Source: Rhodoplanes roseus (lineage in GTDB: Bacteria > Pseudomonadota > Alphaproteobacteria > Rhizobiales > Xanthobacteraceae). Taken from it: a stretch of 32,361 nucleotides of DNA. The stretch spans positions 1-32,361 of the forward strand of contig NZ_NPEX01000046.1 of NCBI RefSeq assembly GCF_003258865.1, given 5' to 3'. A model generated the notes under the pieces. The model saw only the letters and a list, made by a program, of their open reading frames with translations. It did not search any database and was not told the origin of the DNA. Shown here one piece after another: positions 7,290 to 14,946 of this stretch; position 1 is the first letter of the stretch, and every line of letters begins with the position of its first letter. Both the position numbers and the translations under genes were made by a program.

Positions 7290-7949
7290 TCAGGGCGGAC
7301 CGGCGCGCAGGCCGAGCCCCTGCAGGTAGACCAGCACGCCGGCCTCCAGGAGCTCCTCGGGGCTCATCGGCAGCGAGCGGCGGGCGGCATCGCCGCGGCC
7401 GAACAGCGACGCGATGCCGTGGGCGAGCGACCAGATGTGCAGCGCCATCATCAGGGCCGGCGGACGGGTGGCGGGCGGCATGCCGGCCGCCAGAACCTCG
7501 CAGGCGGTGCGCAGCACCCCGAAGGCCCGGTCGCCGGCGGCGCGCAGCTCCGGCGTCGCGTCGGGCGACACGCCGGCCTCGAACATCGCCGAGAAATAGG
7601 CGGGCTCGCTGCGGGCGAAGGCCAGATAGCCCTTGCCCAATCGATCCAGGGCCGTGCCCGGATCGGGCCGGCCGTTCTCCCAGGCCCGCGCCAAGGCCTG
7701 CTCGAAGGCCTCGAAGCCGCGCCGGGCGACATCGGCCATCAGCTCGTCGCGGTCGCGGAAATGCCGGTAGGGCGCGGCCGGGCTGACGCCGGCCCAGCGG
7801 GCCGCCTCGGCGAAGGTGAAGCCGGCCGGCCCCTTCTGGGCGATCAGCTCCAGGGCGGCGCGGATCAGCGCCTCCTTCAGGTTGCCGTGGTGATAGCCGC
7901 GCGGAGACTCGCGGCCGGAGCCGTCGCGATCGGATTTGGACCAGCTCAT
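7290..7949 (-). CDS. TetR/AcrR-family transcriptional regulator
   Basis: 219 residues. The N-terminal helix-turn-helix lies at ~20-70 (GNLKEALIRAALELIAQKGP, FTFAEAARWAGVSPAAPYRHF, DRDELMADVARRGF), the classic TetR DNA-binding domain. The C-terminal ligand/dimer domain contains HIWSLAHGIASL near residue 170, resembling the WHG-type TetR C-terminal domain. The ligand is unknown. A palindrome 14 bases in front of its start (7963-7985) suggests autoregulation, and the same site could control the divergent 625-residue secreted protein. ATG 7949 has only a weak ribosome binding site. Confidence 0.9.
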   Translation of the reverse strand: MSWSKSDRDGSGRESPRGYHHGNLKEALIRAALELIAQKGPAGFTFAEAARWAGVSPAAPYRHFRDRDELMADVARRGFEAFEQALARAWENGRPDPGTALDRLGKGYLAFARSEPAYFSAMFEAGVSPDATPELRAAGDRAFGVLRTACEVLAAGMPPATRPPALMMALHIWSLAHGIASLFGRGDAARRSLPMSPEELLEAGVLVYLQGLGLRAGPP

Positions 7950-7962
7950 GCCTGCGACCCGC

Positions 7963-7985
7963 TCATGTGAAGGAGGCTTACATGA
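7963..7985. promoter_or_regulatory. Candidate TetR operator, TCATGT-N11-ACATGA
   Basis: Perfect 6-base arms spaced by 11 bases lie between the TetR gene (start 7949) and the divergent gene at 8138. The length (23 bases) and position fit a TetR autoregulatory operator. The inner AAG/CTT bases are offset by one, so symmetry is good only in the outer arms. Confidence 0.45.
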
Positions 7986-8137
7986 GGGGATGGACGGCGT
8001 CGATAGGAACGACCGAGGCGTGAACGCCGCTCAACACTCGCGGCACCGACCAGTATAGTCTGAGACGCGGCGCCGCCGCCGCGGCCGACCGACATCGCCG
8101 ATCGACACCCGCTCCGACCGAACGAGGATCCCCCCGC

Positions 8138-10015
8138 ATGAGAACGACCTGGTGGCAGGCCCTGGCCGTGGGTTGCGGCCTCGCGCTCCTCGGGGCCGGC
8201 GCCCAGGCGCAGGGGCTCGGCGACGCGGTCCGCGACGCCGGCTCGGCGGTGGCGCGGATGCGGGTCGGCACCATCGAGATCAAGGACGTCACCCTGGGCG
8301 GCCAGGGCGGCGCCTCGGTCACCATCGGCCGCGCCGCCTTCGCCGGCTTCAGCCGCGACGGCGGCACCGTCGTCGCCTCCCGGCTCGCCATCGAGAACCT
8401 CACCGCGACGGTGGCGACCCAGACGTGGCGGATTCCGCTCGTCACCCTCGACGGGGTGCGGATCCCCGAGGAGCTCTACCGCGCCCTCGCCGAGGGCGCC
8501 GCCACGACGCGCCCGTGGCCCGACCTGTTCCGCGACGTGGTGGCCGACCTGGTGACGATCGGGACCATCACGGTCACGGACAAGTCGCTGAACTCCGAGC
8601 AGGTGCTGAGCGGCTTCGTGCTGACCCGGCTGGCCCAGGGCGTGATCGCCACGGCGCGGCTCGACGGGATCGCGCTCACCTCGGCGCCGGACCCCAAAAT
8701 GCCGGTGCGGATGAAGACCGGCGCGGTCCGGTACCAGGACCTCGACATCGGCGAGAGCCTGCGGATCTTCACCGGCGGGGACGGAACGCCCCGGCGGGTG
8801 ATGACCTCGGCCTCGATCGACGGGATGGAGATCGTGACGCCCGCCGCCACGGTGCGGCTAGGAACCTACGAGATCGGCCCCGTCACCCTGGCCGCCCCGG
8901 CCGAGCCGATGCCGACCGACCTGGCCGCCCTCGCCACGACCCTGCAGACCGGCGCGCAGCCCGACCAGGCCGTCGTCGCCAAGATCGTGCGCTGGTACCG
9001 CGGGCTGCTGCGCGGCCTGCGGGTGGAGTCGATCGGCCTGCGCGACATCGCCGTCACGGCTCCGGACGTCGACCTGACGATCGCCGCGGTGGGCCTTGGC
9101 GGCATGGTGGCGAGCGGCTTCGACCTGTTCGAGGTCACCGGCATCGCGCTGCGCACGCCGGACGGCCCGATCCGTCTCGGCCGCCTGGCGATCGAGAAAG
9201 CCAGCTTCGCCGCCCTGGTCGATCTCGGCCTCGATGCGGCCGAGACGGGACGGGAGCCGGAGATCGAGCCGAGCAAGATCCTCGACCTGCTGCCGCAGAT
9301 CGCCGCCGTCCGGCTCGCCGAGCTCGATGCCGCGACGCCCGAGGGCCCGGTGACGCTCGGCGCCTTCGACCTGGAGATCGACCGGCCCGGCGCCCTGCCG
9401 GAGCGGCTCGCGCTCGCCTTGACCCGGCTCACGCTGCCGGTCGGACCGGCCGACGGCTCGGACGGACGCGAGGCGCTCGCCAAGATCGGCTACACGACGA
9501 TCCGGATCGACACGAGGACACGGCTGCGCTGGCTGCCGGCCGAAAAGGCGCTGGTGCTCGACGACACCTCGCTCGCGGTCGCGGAGGCCGGGCGCGTCGA
9601 TGCGACGCTGCGGATCGACGGCGTCGACCTCGCCGCCGCGCTGGCCGATCCGGAGCGCGCCGACGCGATCCTGGAGAGCCAGGCCCGGCTCGGCGGCGTC
9701 GAGATCTCCGTGGCGGATCTCGGCCTCGCCGATCGCTTCTACGCCGATCTCGCCAAGTCCGCCGGCGTGACCGTACAGGTGGCGCGCGACCGGCTGTCGA
9801 CCGAGACCCGGGCCCAGGCGGCCGAGGCGTTCGGCGGCGCGCTGTCGCCCGCCGCGCTGGACAAGATCGCCGCCTTCGTCCGCCGCCCCGGCCGCATCGC
9901 CGTCAAGGCGGCGCCGCGCCCCGGCCAGACCGTCAAGCTCGACGACCTCGAGACGATGGGCCCCAAGGTGCTGTCGCGCATGCGCCTCGACATCGACGTG
10001 ACGCCGCCGCGCTGA
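8138..10015 (+). CDS. Secreted protein of unknown function with repeated beta-rich modules
   Basis: 625 residues. A signal peptide (1-24, ending AQAQ) predicts export. I do not recognise a named family. The body is built from similar units rich in alternating hydrophobic strands: ~41-110 (VGTIEIKDVTLGG), ~135-205 (VTIGTITVTD...DGIALTSAPDPKMPVRM), ~221-252 (ASIDGMEIVTPAATVRLGTYE) and ~290-360 (VESIGLRDIAVTAPD...TGIALRTPDGPIRLG). The pattern recalls AsmA/TamB-like or other elongated periplasmic beta proteins, but that is a guess. ATG 8138 has GAGGA about 9 bases upstream. It is divergent from the TetR gene and convergent with ybgC (6-base gap), and may be under TetR control. Confidence 0.8.
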   Translation: MRTTWWQALAVGCGLALLGAGAQAQGLGDAVRDAGSAVARMRVGTIEIKDVTLGGQGGASVTIGRAAFAGFSRDGGTVVASRLAIENLTATVATQTWRIPLVTLDGVRIPEELYRALAEGAATTRPWPDLFRDVVADLVTIGTITVTDKSLNSEQVLSGFVLTRLAQGVIATARLDGIALTSAPDPKMPVRMKTGAVRYQDLDIGESLRIFTGGDGTPRRVMTSASIDGMEIVTPAATVRLGTYEIGPVTLAAPAEPMPTDLAALATTLQTGAQPDQAVVAKIVRWYRGLLRGLRVESIGLRDIAVTAPDVDLTIAAVGLGGMVASGFDLFEVTGIALRTPDGPIRLGRLAIEKASFAALVDLGLDAAETGREPEIEPSKILDLLPQIAAVRLAELDAATPEGPVTLGAFDLEIDRPGALPERLALALTRLTLPVGPADGSDGREALAKIGYTTIRIDTRTRLRWLPAEKALVLDDTSLAVAEAGRVDATLRIDGVDLAAALADPERADAILESQARLGGVEISVADLGLADRFYADLAKSAGVTVQVARDRLSTETRAQAAEAFGGALSPAALDKIAAFVRRPGRIAVKAAPRPGQTVKLDDLETMGPKVLSRMRLDIDVTPPR

Positions 10016-10021
10016 GCCACG

Positions 10022-10501
10022 TCAGGCGGGCTCGCCCTCCTGGTCGGCCTGCATGGCGATCCGCAGCGCCTTGGGGATCGGCCGGGCGCGGCCGCCGGAG
10101 ACGAAGGCGACCTTCACGGTCGCCTCGACCAGCACGACGTCGTCGCGGGTGACGTTCTGCTTCAGCGTGATCGACGCCCCGCGCACCTCGGCCGGCTCCG
10201 TGGTGACGAGGACGATGTCGTCCATCCGGGCGGGCTTGCGATACTCGATGCCGAGCGAGCGCACCACGAAGGCGAAGCCGGGCGCCTCGCGCTCGGTCTC
10301 CTCGAACAATGCGCGCTGGTCGGCACCGAGCAGGCGCAGATAGTTGCTCCGCCCGCGCTCCAGAAACCGCAGATAGTTGGCGTAGTAGACGACGCCGGAA
10401 AAATCAGTGTCCTCGTAATAGACCCGCACCGCGAGGCGGTGGCGGCCGTCGCGGATCTCGCCGTCGAGGCCCGCCGTGAGAGTGTCGGTCATGCAACGCA
10501 T
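10022..10501 (-). CDS. ybgC: Acyl-CoA thioesterase YbgC (Tol-Pal associated)
   Basis: 159 residues with the 4-hydroxybenzoyl-CoA thioesterase (hotdog) fold. The signature VYYEDTDFSGVVYYANYLRFLERGR contains the catalytic Asp and the YxxY pocket. The family hydrolyses acyl-CoA or acyl-ACP and is encoded first in the tol-pal operon of many proteobacteria. Here it is separated from tolQ by about 4 kb holding three other genes. ATG 10501 has AGG 5 bases upstream; ATG 10492 (MTDTL) is an alternative that would shorten the protein by 3 residues. Confidence 0.92.
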   Translation of the reverse strand: MRCMTDTLTAGLDGEIRDGRHRLAVRVYYEDTDFSGVVYYANYLRFLERGRSNYLRLLGADQRALFEETEREAPGFAFVVRSLGIEYRKPARMDDIVLVTTEPAEVRGASITLKQNVTRDDVVLVEATVKVAFVSGGRARPIPKALRIAMQADQEGEPA

Positions 10502-10587
10502 CCGTGCCTGCGGCAGCCGCCCCGGCGGCGCCGTCCGGTGCGCGGTTTAGACGCTCGGCCGGCCCGCGACAAATCCCGGCAATTTGC

Positions 10588-10607
10588 CTACTTTGTATTC
10601 ATAGTAG
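10588..10607. promoter_or_regulatory. Palindromic operator candidate upstream of the binding-protein gene
   Basis: CTACTTTGTATTCATAGTAG is symmetric at 16 of 20 positions, with a core (TTGTATTCA) resembling the TTGTATACAA-type sites of FadR/FCD-subfamily GntR regulators. It lies about 100 bases before the ATG at 10705, in an AT-richer patch that probably contains the promoter. No GntR gene is visible in the window. Confidence 0.45.
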
Positions 10608-10704
10608 AGCGGGCCGCGGAGTTGCTGTTGCGCATGGACGAAAATTTGCATGGAATGCCGGGCGGACCCGCAGCGGGTCGGCTGGTCGCGGCAACGAGGT
10701 GCAG

Positions 10705-11727
10705 ATGAACGAACCGACTCTTCGACGGTCCCCGAGGCGGATCACGACGCTCGTTGCGGCGGTCGCAACAGTCGCGGCCCTGGGTTCGGCGTTGGCGAGC
10801 CGCCCGGCCGCGGCGCAGCCGGCGGACTGGCCGAACCGGCCGATCAAGATCGTCGTCGGATATCCGGCCGGCGGCTCCGCGGACGTGACGACGCGGTTGT
10901 TCGCGGAGCCGCTGTCGCGGGCGCTCGGGCAAGCCGTGGTCGTCGAGAACCGGTCCGGCGCCGGCGGCACGCTCGGCGTCCAGGCGGTGCTGCGCTCCGA
11001 GCCGGACGGCTACACGCTGTACGGCGCGGCGATCTCGGAAATCTCGCTCGCGCCCGCCACCGTCGCCAACCTGCCCTACGATCCGGTCAAGGATCTCGAG
11101 CCCGTGATGGTGCTCACCCGCTCGCCCTACATCCTGGTCGGCGCGCCGACCTTTCCGCCGAGCACGCTGAAGGAGCTGGTCGACTACACCAAGGCGCATC
11201 CCGGCACGGTGAGCTACTCGTCCTTCGGCGCCAACACGCTCACCCACTTGGCGGGCGAGCGGTTCAAGCTGGCGGTCGGCATCAACGCCCTGCACGTGCC
11301 TTACCGCGGCAGCTCGGCCTCCCTTGCGGATCTCATGGGCGGCCAGGTGCAGTTCACGTTCGATTCGCCGGCCGTCACGCTGAACCTCATCAATGCGGGA
11401 AAGCTGAAGGGCATCGCCGTGGTCTCCAAGACGCGGCTGGAGGGCGCGCCGTCGATCCCGACCTTCGCCGAGGCCGGCTATCCGGACTTTTCGGTGACGA
11501 GCTGGATCGGCATGCTGGCTCCGGCCAAGACGCCGAAGCCGATCATCGACCGGCTGAACAAGGAGCTGAACACGATCCTGCAGAGCGACGAGATCAAGTC
11601 GGCCCTCGCCCGGAGCAACATCCAGCCGGGCGGCGGCACGCCGGACGAGTTCCGCCGCCAGATCCAGACCGAGATCGCCGAGTGGAAGGATCTGGCGCCG
11701 AAGATCGGGATCGAACCGACGCGCTGA
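10705..11727 (+). CDS. Tripartite tricarboxylate transporter substrate-binding protein (TctC/Bug family)
   Basis: 340 residues. A signal peptide (~1-33, ending RPAAAQ) predicts a periplasmic location. Family motifs include WPNRPIKIVVGYPAGGSADVTTRL, VVENRSGAGGTLG, SEPDGYTL, SYSSFGANTLTHLAGE, VPYRGSSASLADLMGGQVQF and PTFAEAGYPDF. These extracytoplasmic receptors bind small carboxylates and deliver them to TctAB; no TctA or TctB is in the window, as is common for the expanded Bug family. ATG 10705 is chosen because GAGG lies 6 bases upstream and the signal peptide starts here; the longer frame upstream is not exported-like. It is followed by a CoA-ligase and a hydratase, which suggests uptake and activation of an organic acid. 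Confidence 0.9.
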   Translation: MNEPTLRRSPRRITTLVAAVATVAALGSALASRPAAAQPADWPNRPIKIVVGYPAGGSADVTTRLFAEPLSRALGQAVVVENRSGAGGTLGVQAVLRSEPDGYTLYGAAISEISLAPATVANLPYDPVKDLEPVMVLTRSPYILVGAPTFPPSTLKELVDYTKAHPGTVSYSSFGANTLTHLAGERFKLAVGINALHVPYRGSSASLADLMGGQVQFTFDSPAVTLNLINAGKLKGIAVVSKTRLEGAPSIPTFAEAGYPDFSVTSWIGMLAPAKTPKPIIDRLNKELNTILQSDEIKSALARSNIQPGGGTPDEFRRQIQTEIAEWKDLAPKIGIEPTR

Positions 11728-11810
11728 AGCAGCGTCGCGGCGGGCCACGGCTCTGCCGCTCGCGCACGAGCAAGCACGCTGCCGGATCGGCAGCGATCGG
11801 TGACGAGAGA

Positions 11811-11832
11811 CGGCCGGCACGGATGCCGGCCG
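11811..11832 (+). terminator. Strong hairpin between the binding protein and the acyl-CoA synthetase
   Basis: CGGCCGGCA-CGGA-TGCCGGCCG has perfect 9-base arms followed by TTCGATTC. A second, smaller hairpin, GCTGCCG-GAT-CGGCAGC, lies at 11778-11794. The T-tract is poor, so partial termination or mRNA protection that lowers expression of downstream genes relative to the binding protein is as likely as full termination. Confidence 0.45.
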
Positions 11833-11856
11833 TTCGATTCGGGGGGAATTCACAAG

Positions 11857-13944
11857 ATGCGAGCTTCGCTCGAGGCGCTGATGCGGCCTCGCTCCGTCGC
11901 GGTGGTGGGCGCGTCCGAACGGGACGACGCCATCGGCACGCGCGTGATCACCAATCTCCGGGCCCTGGGATTTCCCGGGACGATCCATCCGGTCAATCCG
12001 CGCTACCAGACCATCAAGGGCCTGACCTCCTATCCCTCGCTCTCGGCGCTGCCCGAGACCGTCGACGCCGCGTTCCTGGCGGTGCCGGCGACCGGCGGGC
12101 CGGACCTCGTCGAGGAGGCCGGGCGCTGCGGCATCAAGGCCGTCTTTCTCAACGCCAACGGCTATGCGGACGGCGACCAGGACGGGAAGGCGCTGCAGCG
12201 CCGGATCGAGGCGAGCGCGAAGGCGCACGGCATCGCGATCTGCGGCCCGAACAATATCGGGCTGATCAACGTCCACGACCGCATCGCGTTGTGGACGCCG
12301 CGCCACATGAAGCAGGTCACGCCCGGCCCCATCGGCGTGATCTCGCAGAGCGGCTCCATCGCCCTGATCCTCAGCGAGGACGAGCGCGACCTCGGCTTCG
12401 CCTATCTGGTCACCACCGGCAACGAGGCGGTGCTGACGGTCGCGGACTATCTGGCCGCGATGGTGACGGACGACCGGGTGAAGGTCGTCCTGCTGTTCCT
12501 CGAGACCATCCGGGATCCGGCGAAATTTCGCGAGGCGGCCGCCGAAGCGGCGCGACGCGGCAAGCCGATCGTGGCGCTCAAGCTCGGCACCAGCGAAGGC
12601 GGCCGCACGCTGGTGCAGGCGCACACCGGCGGGCTCGCCGGCGAGGACCGGCTCTACGACGCCTTCTTCGCCCAATACGGGATCGTCCGGGTGCGGGATC
12701 TCGACGAGATGCTGGAGACGGCCGTGATGCTGGCCGCCGATCCGGCGCCGATCCGCACCGGCCACACCGTGGTGGTGACGCTCTCGGGCGGCGAAGCGGC
12801 CCTGGCCGCGGATCTGGGCGCGGATCTCGGGCTGGAGTTCGACCGGCTGTCGCCGGCGACGATCGAAAAGCTGCGCCCGGCCTTTCCCCCCTACTCCTCG
12901 ATCAACAATCCGGTCGATGCCTGGGGGCTCGGCTTCACCGCCGAGCGCTTCGGGATCGTGCTCGACGCGCTGGTCGCCGACGACGAGATCGGCGTGCTCG
13001 GCTTCGCGGTCGATGCGCCGGGGCGCGGCGGCGGCGACGTCGCCTATGCGAAGGTGATGGCCGAAGCCTGCCGACGCGTCGCCGCGCAAAAAAAGCGGAT
13101 GTTCTTCCTCAACAACACCTCCGGCTCCGGCGTCAACGCCGAGGTGCGGGCGATTCTGGACGAGGCGAGGATCCCGTATCTGTCCGGGCTGCGCCCCGGT
13201 CTCGCCGCGGTCCGCAACGCCCGCCTGCTCGGCAAGGCGACGGCGATCGGCGAGGCGGTGCCGACACCGCCGAACATTCCCGACGACGAGCCGGGCCGCT
13301 TCGCGGTGCTGACCGAGTTCGGAGTTCCGATGGCGCAGTCACGCGCGGTCGGCTCCGACGACGAGGCCGTCGCGGCGGCGACGAGTCTCGGCTTCCCGGT
13401 CGTCATGAAGGGCACGGCCGCGCATCTGCCGCACAAGACCGAGCTGGGGCTGGTGCGCCTCGGCCTCGCCGACGAGGCCGCCGTGCGTACCGCCTATGCG
13501 GAGCTGAGCGCGCGTCTCGCCGAGCATTCGCGCGAAAACTCGCCGGGAGAGGTCGTCGTCCAGGAGACGGCACCGGGCGGGGTCGAGCTGATTCTCGGCC
13601 TCCGCAACGAGGGGGCGTTCGGCAGCTTCGTGGTCGTCGCGCCGGGCGGCATCCTGGTCGATCTCGGCGGTCGCGCCAGCATCCGGATGGCGCCCGTCGA
13701 CGCCGAGACGGCGCGCGCCATGCTCGACGAGACGGCGGCCGGAACGCTGCTCGGAGGCGTGCGGGGCCGCCCGCCGAGCGACATCCAGGCCGCCGTCGAC
13801 GCCATCGTGGCGTTCTCGCAGCTCGGGGCGGCGTGCCGCGAGCGCTTCGCCGCGATCGAGATCAATCCGCTGATCGTCGGGCGGGAGGGCGCGATGGGCG
13901 TCGACGTTCTGTTCGACACGATTCCGGACCGGGGCACGGAGTGA
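11857..13944 (+). CDS. ADP-forming acyl-CoA synthetase (acetate-CoA ligase family)
   Basis: 695 residues with the fused alpha-beta organisation of NDP-forming acyl-CoA ligases. The CoA-binding Rossmann domain is at ~1-130 (RPRSVAVVGASERDDAIGTRV). The ligase-CoA domains follow at ~135-440 (GPIGVISQSGSIALI, then VQAHTGGLAGED, carrying the conserved His region). The ATP-grasp domain is at ~480-690 (PVVMKGTAAHLPHKTELGLV, ELILGLRNEGAFGSFVVVAPGG, AAIEINPLIV). The enzyme would activate a carboxylic acid with ATP and CoA; the substrate cannot be read from the sequence. ATG 11857 has GGGGGGAA upstream. It ends 5 bases before the enoyl-CoA hydratase ATG, so the two are co-translated. Confidence 0.9.
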   Translation: MRASLEALMRPRSVAVVGASERDDAIGTRVITNLRALGFPGTIHPVNPRYQTIKGLTSYPSLSALPETVDAAFLAVPATGGPDLVEEAGRCGIKAVFLNANGYADGDQDGKALQRRIEASAKAHGIAICGPNNIGLINVHDRIALWTPRHMKQVTPGPIGVISQSGSIALILSEDERDLGFAYLVTTGNEAVLTVADYLAAMVTDDRVKVVLLFLETIRDPAKFREAAAEAARRGKPIVALKLGTSEGGRTLVQAHTGGLAGEDRLYDAFFAQYGIVRVRDLDEMLETAVMLAADPAPIRTGHTVVVTLSGGEAALAADLGADLGLEFDRLSPATIEKLRPAFPPYSSINNPVDAWGLGFTAERFGIVLDALVADDEIGVLGFAVDAPGRGGGDVAYAKVMAEACRRVAAQKKRMFFLNNTSGSGVNAEVRAILDEARIPYLSGLRPGLAAVRNARLLGKATAIGEAVPTPPNIPDDEPGRFAVLTEFGVPMAQSRAVGSDDEAVAAATSLGFPVVMKGTAAHLPHKTELGLVRLGLADEAAVRTAYAELSARLAEHSRENSPGEVVVQETAPGGVELILGLRNEGAFGSFVVVAPGGILVDLGGRASIRMAPVDAETARAMLDETAAGTLLGGVRGRPPSDIQAAVDAIVAFSQLGAACRERFAAIEINPLIVGREGAMGVDVLFDTIPDRGTE

Positions 13945-13949
13945 ATCGC

Positions 13950-14765
13950 ATGAGCTACCAGTTTCTCCTCTACGCGGTCGACGACCGCGTCGCGACCATC
14001 ACGCTGAACCGGCCGGAGCGGCAGAACGCGCTGAGCGAGGCGCTGGTCGACGAGATCATGGCCGCCGTGGCGCAGGCCGACGCCGATCCGGAGGTGCGGG
14101 TCGTCGTGATCACGGGTGCGGGCGGAAAGGCGTTCTCGTCCGGCTACGACATCAAGGAGTCGGCCGAGAAGCCGAAGCGCACCACGGCCGACTGGCGCGC
14201 CCGCATGCAGAAGGACATCCAGTTCACCTATTCGGTGTGGGACTGCAGCAAGCCCGTGATCGCCATGATCGACGGCTACTGCTTCGCCGGCGCGTTCGAG
14301 CTGGCCATGTGCTGCGACATGCGGATCTGCTCCGACGTCTCCACCTTCGCGTCCTTGGAGGCGCGGTTCTCCAACGGCATCGCCACCCTGATCATGCCGT
14401 GGCTGATCGGCCAGCGGGCCCGCATGCTGATCTACACGGGCGACACGATCGGGGCCGAGGAGGCGTTCCGGCTCGGCCTGGTCGACCGGGTGCATCCGAA
14501 GGCGGAGCTGCAGGCGGAGGTGACCAGGCTGGCCAAGCGCATGTCGCGCGTCGCGCTCGAATGCCTGCAGTGGAACAAGCGCGCCCTCAACCAGACCTTC
14601 GAGACCATGGGGCTGCGCAACGCCATCGCCTACGGCGCCGAGGCCTGCGCGCTGATGGACTCGATCGGCTCGCCGGAGGCCGAGCAGTTCACGTCGCTCC
14701 GCCGCGAGAAGGGCATGGCCGCCGCGCTGAAATGGCGGACGGACCAGTTCGCGCCGTACGAGTGA
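13950..14765 (+). CDS. Enoyl-CoA hydratase/isomerase family protein
   Basis: 271 residues of the crotonase superfamily. It shows ATITLNRPERQNALSEAL near the N-terminus, AFSSGYDIKE (oxyanion-hole loop, ~61-70) and DGYCFAGAFELAMCCD (~108-123). Glu117 and Glu137 sit 20 residues apart, like the two catalytic glutamates of true hydratases, so hydration of an enoyl-CoA is likely. Start ATG 13950 is preceded by GGAG; GTG 13941, overlapping the previous stop, is an alternative. With the upstream acyl-CoA synthetase and binding protein it looks like a small organic-acid degradation cassette. Confidence 0.9.
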   Translation: MSYQFLLYAVDDRVATITLNRPERQNALSEALVDEIMAAVAQADADPEVRVVVITGAGGKAFSSGYDIKESAEKPKRTTADWRARMQKDIQFTYSVWDCSKPVIAMIDGYCFAGAFELAMCCDMRICSDVSTFASLEARFSNGIATLIMPWLIGQRARMLIYTGDTIGAEEAFRLGLVDRVHPKAELQAEVTRLAKRMSRVALECLQWNKRALNQTFETMGLRNAIAYGAEACALMDSIGSPEAEQFTSLRREKGMAAALKWRTDQFAPYE

Positions 14766-14790
14766 GGGAGGCACGCCGCCGCACCGACGT

Positions 14791-14922
14791 CGCTCCTCAT
14801 GGTGAGGAGCGCTCCGCAGGAGCGCGTCTCGAACCATGAGGGCACGCGGGTGCGGCTGGTGAGCGGGGCCGCATGGTTCGAGACGCGATCCCGAGAGGGA
14901 TCGCTCCTCACCATGAGGAGCG
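14791..14922. repeat. Inverted pair of palindromic REP elements
   Basis: The left copy (14791-14838) and right copy (14872-14922) are near-identical in inverted orientation, separated by 33 bases. Each consists of CGCTCCTCATGGTGAGGAGCG, a short variable stem, and GTCTCGAACCATG. They match a known style of Bradyrhizobiaceae intergenic repeats (CTCATGGTGAGGAG...GTCTCGAA). The element lies between converging genes (the hydratase on plus, the DUF6869-like gene on minus) and can act as a two-way terminator. Confidence 0.85.
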
Positions 14923-14946
14923 AGGCAGTGCCGGCCCGCCCTCGGC

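Noticed and set aside
10588-13089. 833-codon minus-strand open frame
   Set aside because: Its translation is Arg/His/Asp/Gly-rich without motifs and is antisense to two clearly recognised genes.
10650-14765. Very long plus-strand open frame of 1371 codons
   Set aside because: Only its last 271 codons are a real gene (the hydratase). The rest is Arg/Gly/Ala-rich and runs in the wrong frame across the binding-protein and synthetase genes, a usual effect of high GC.
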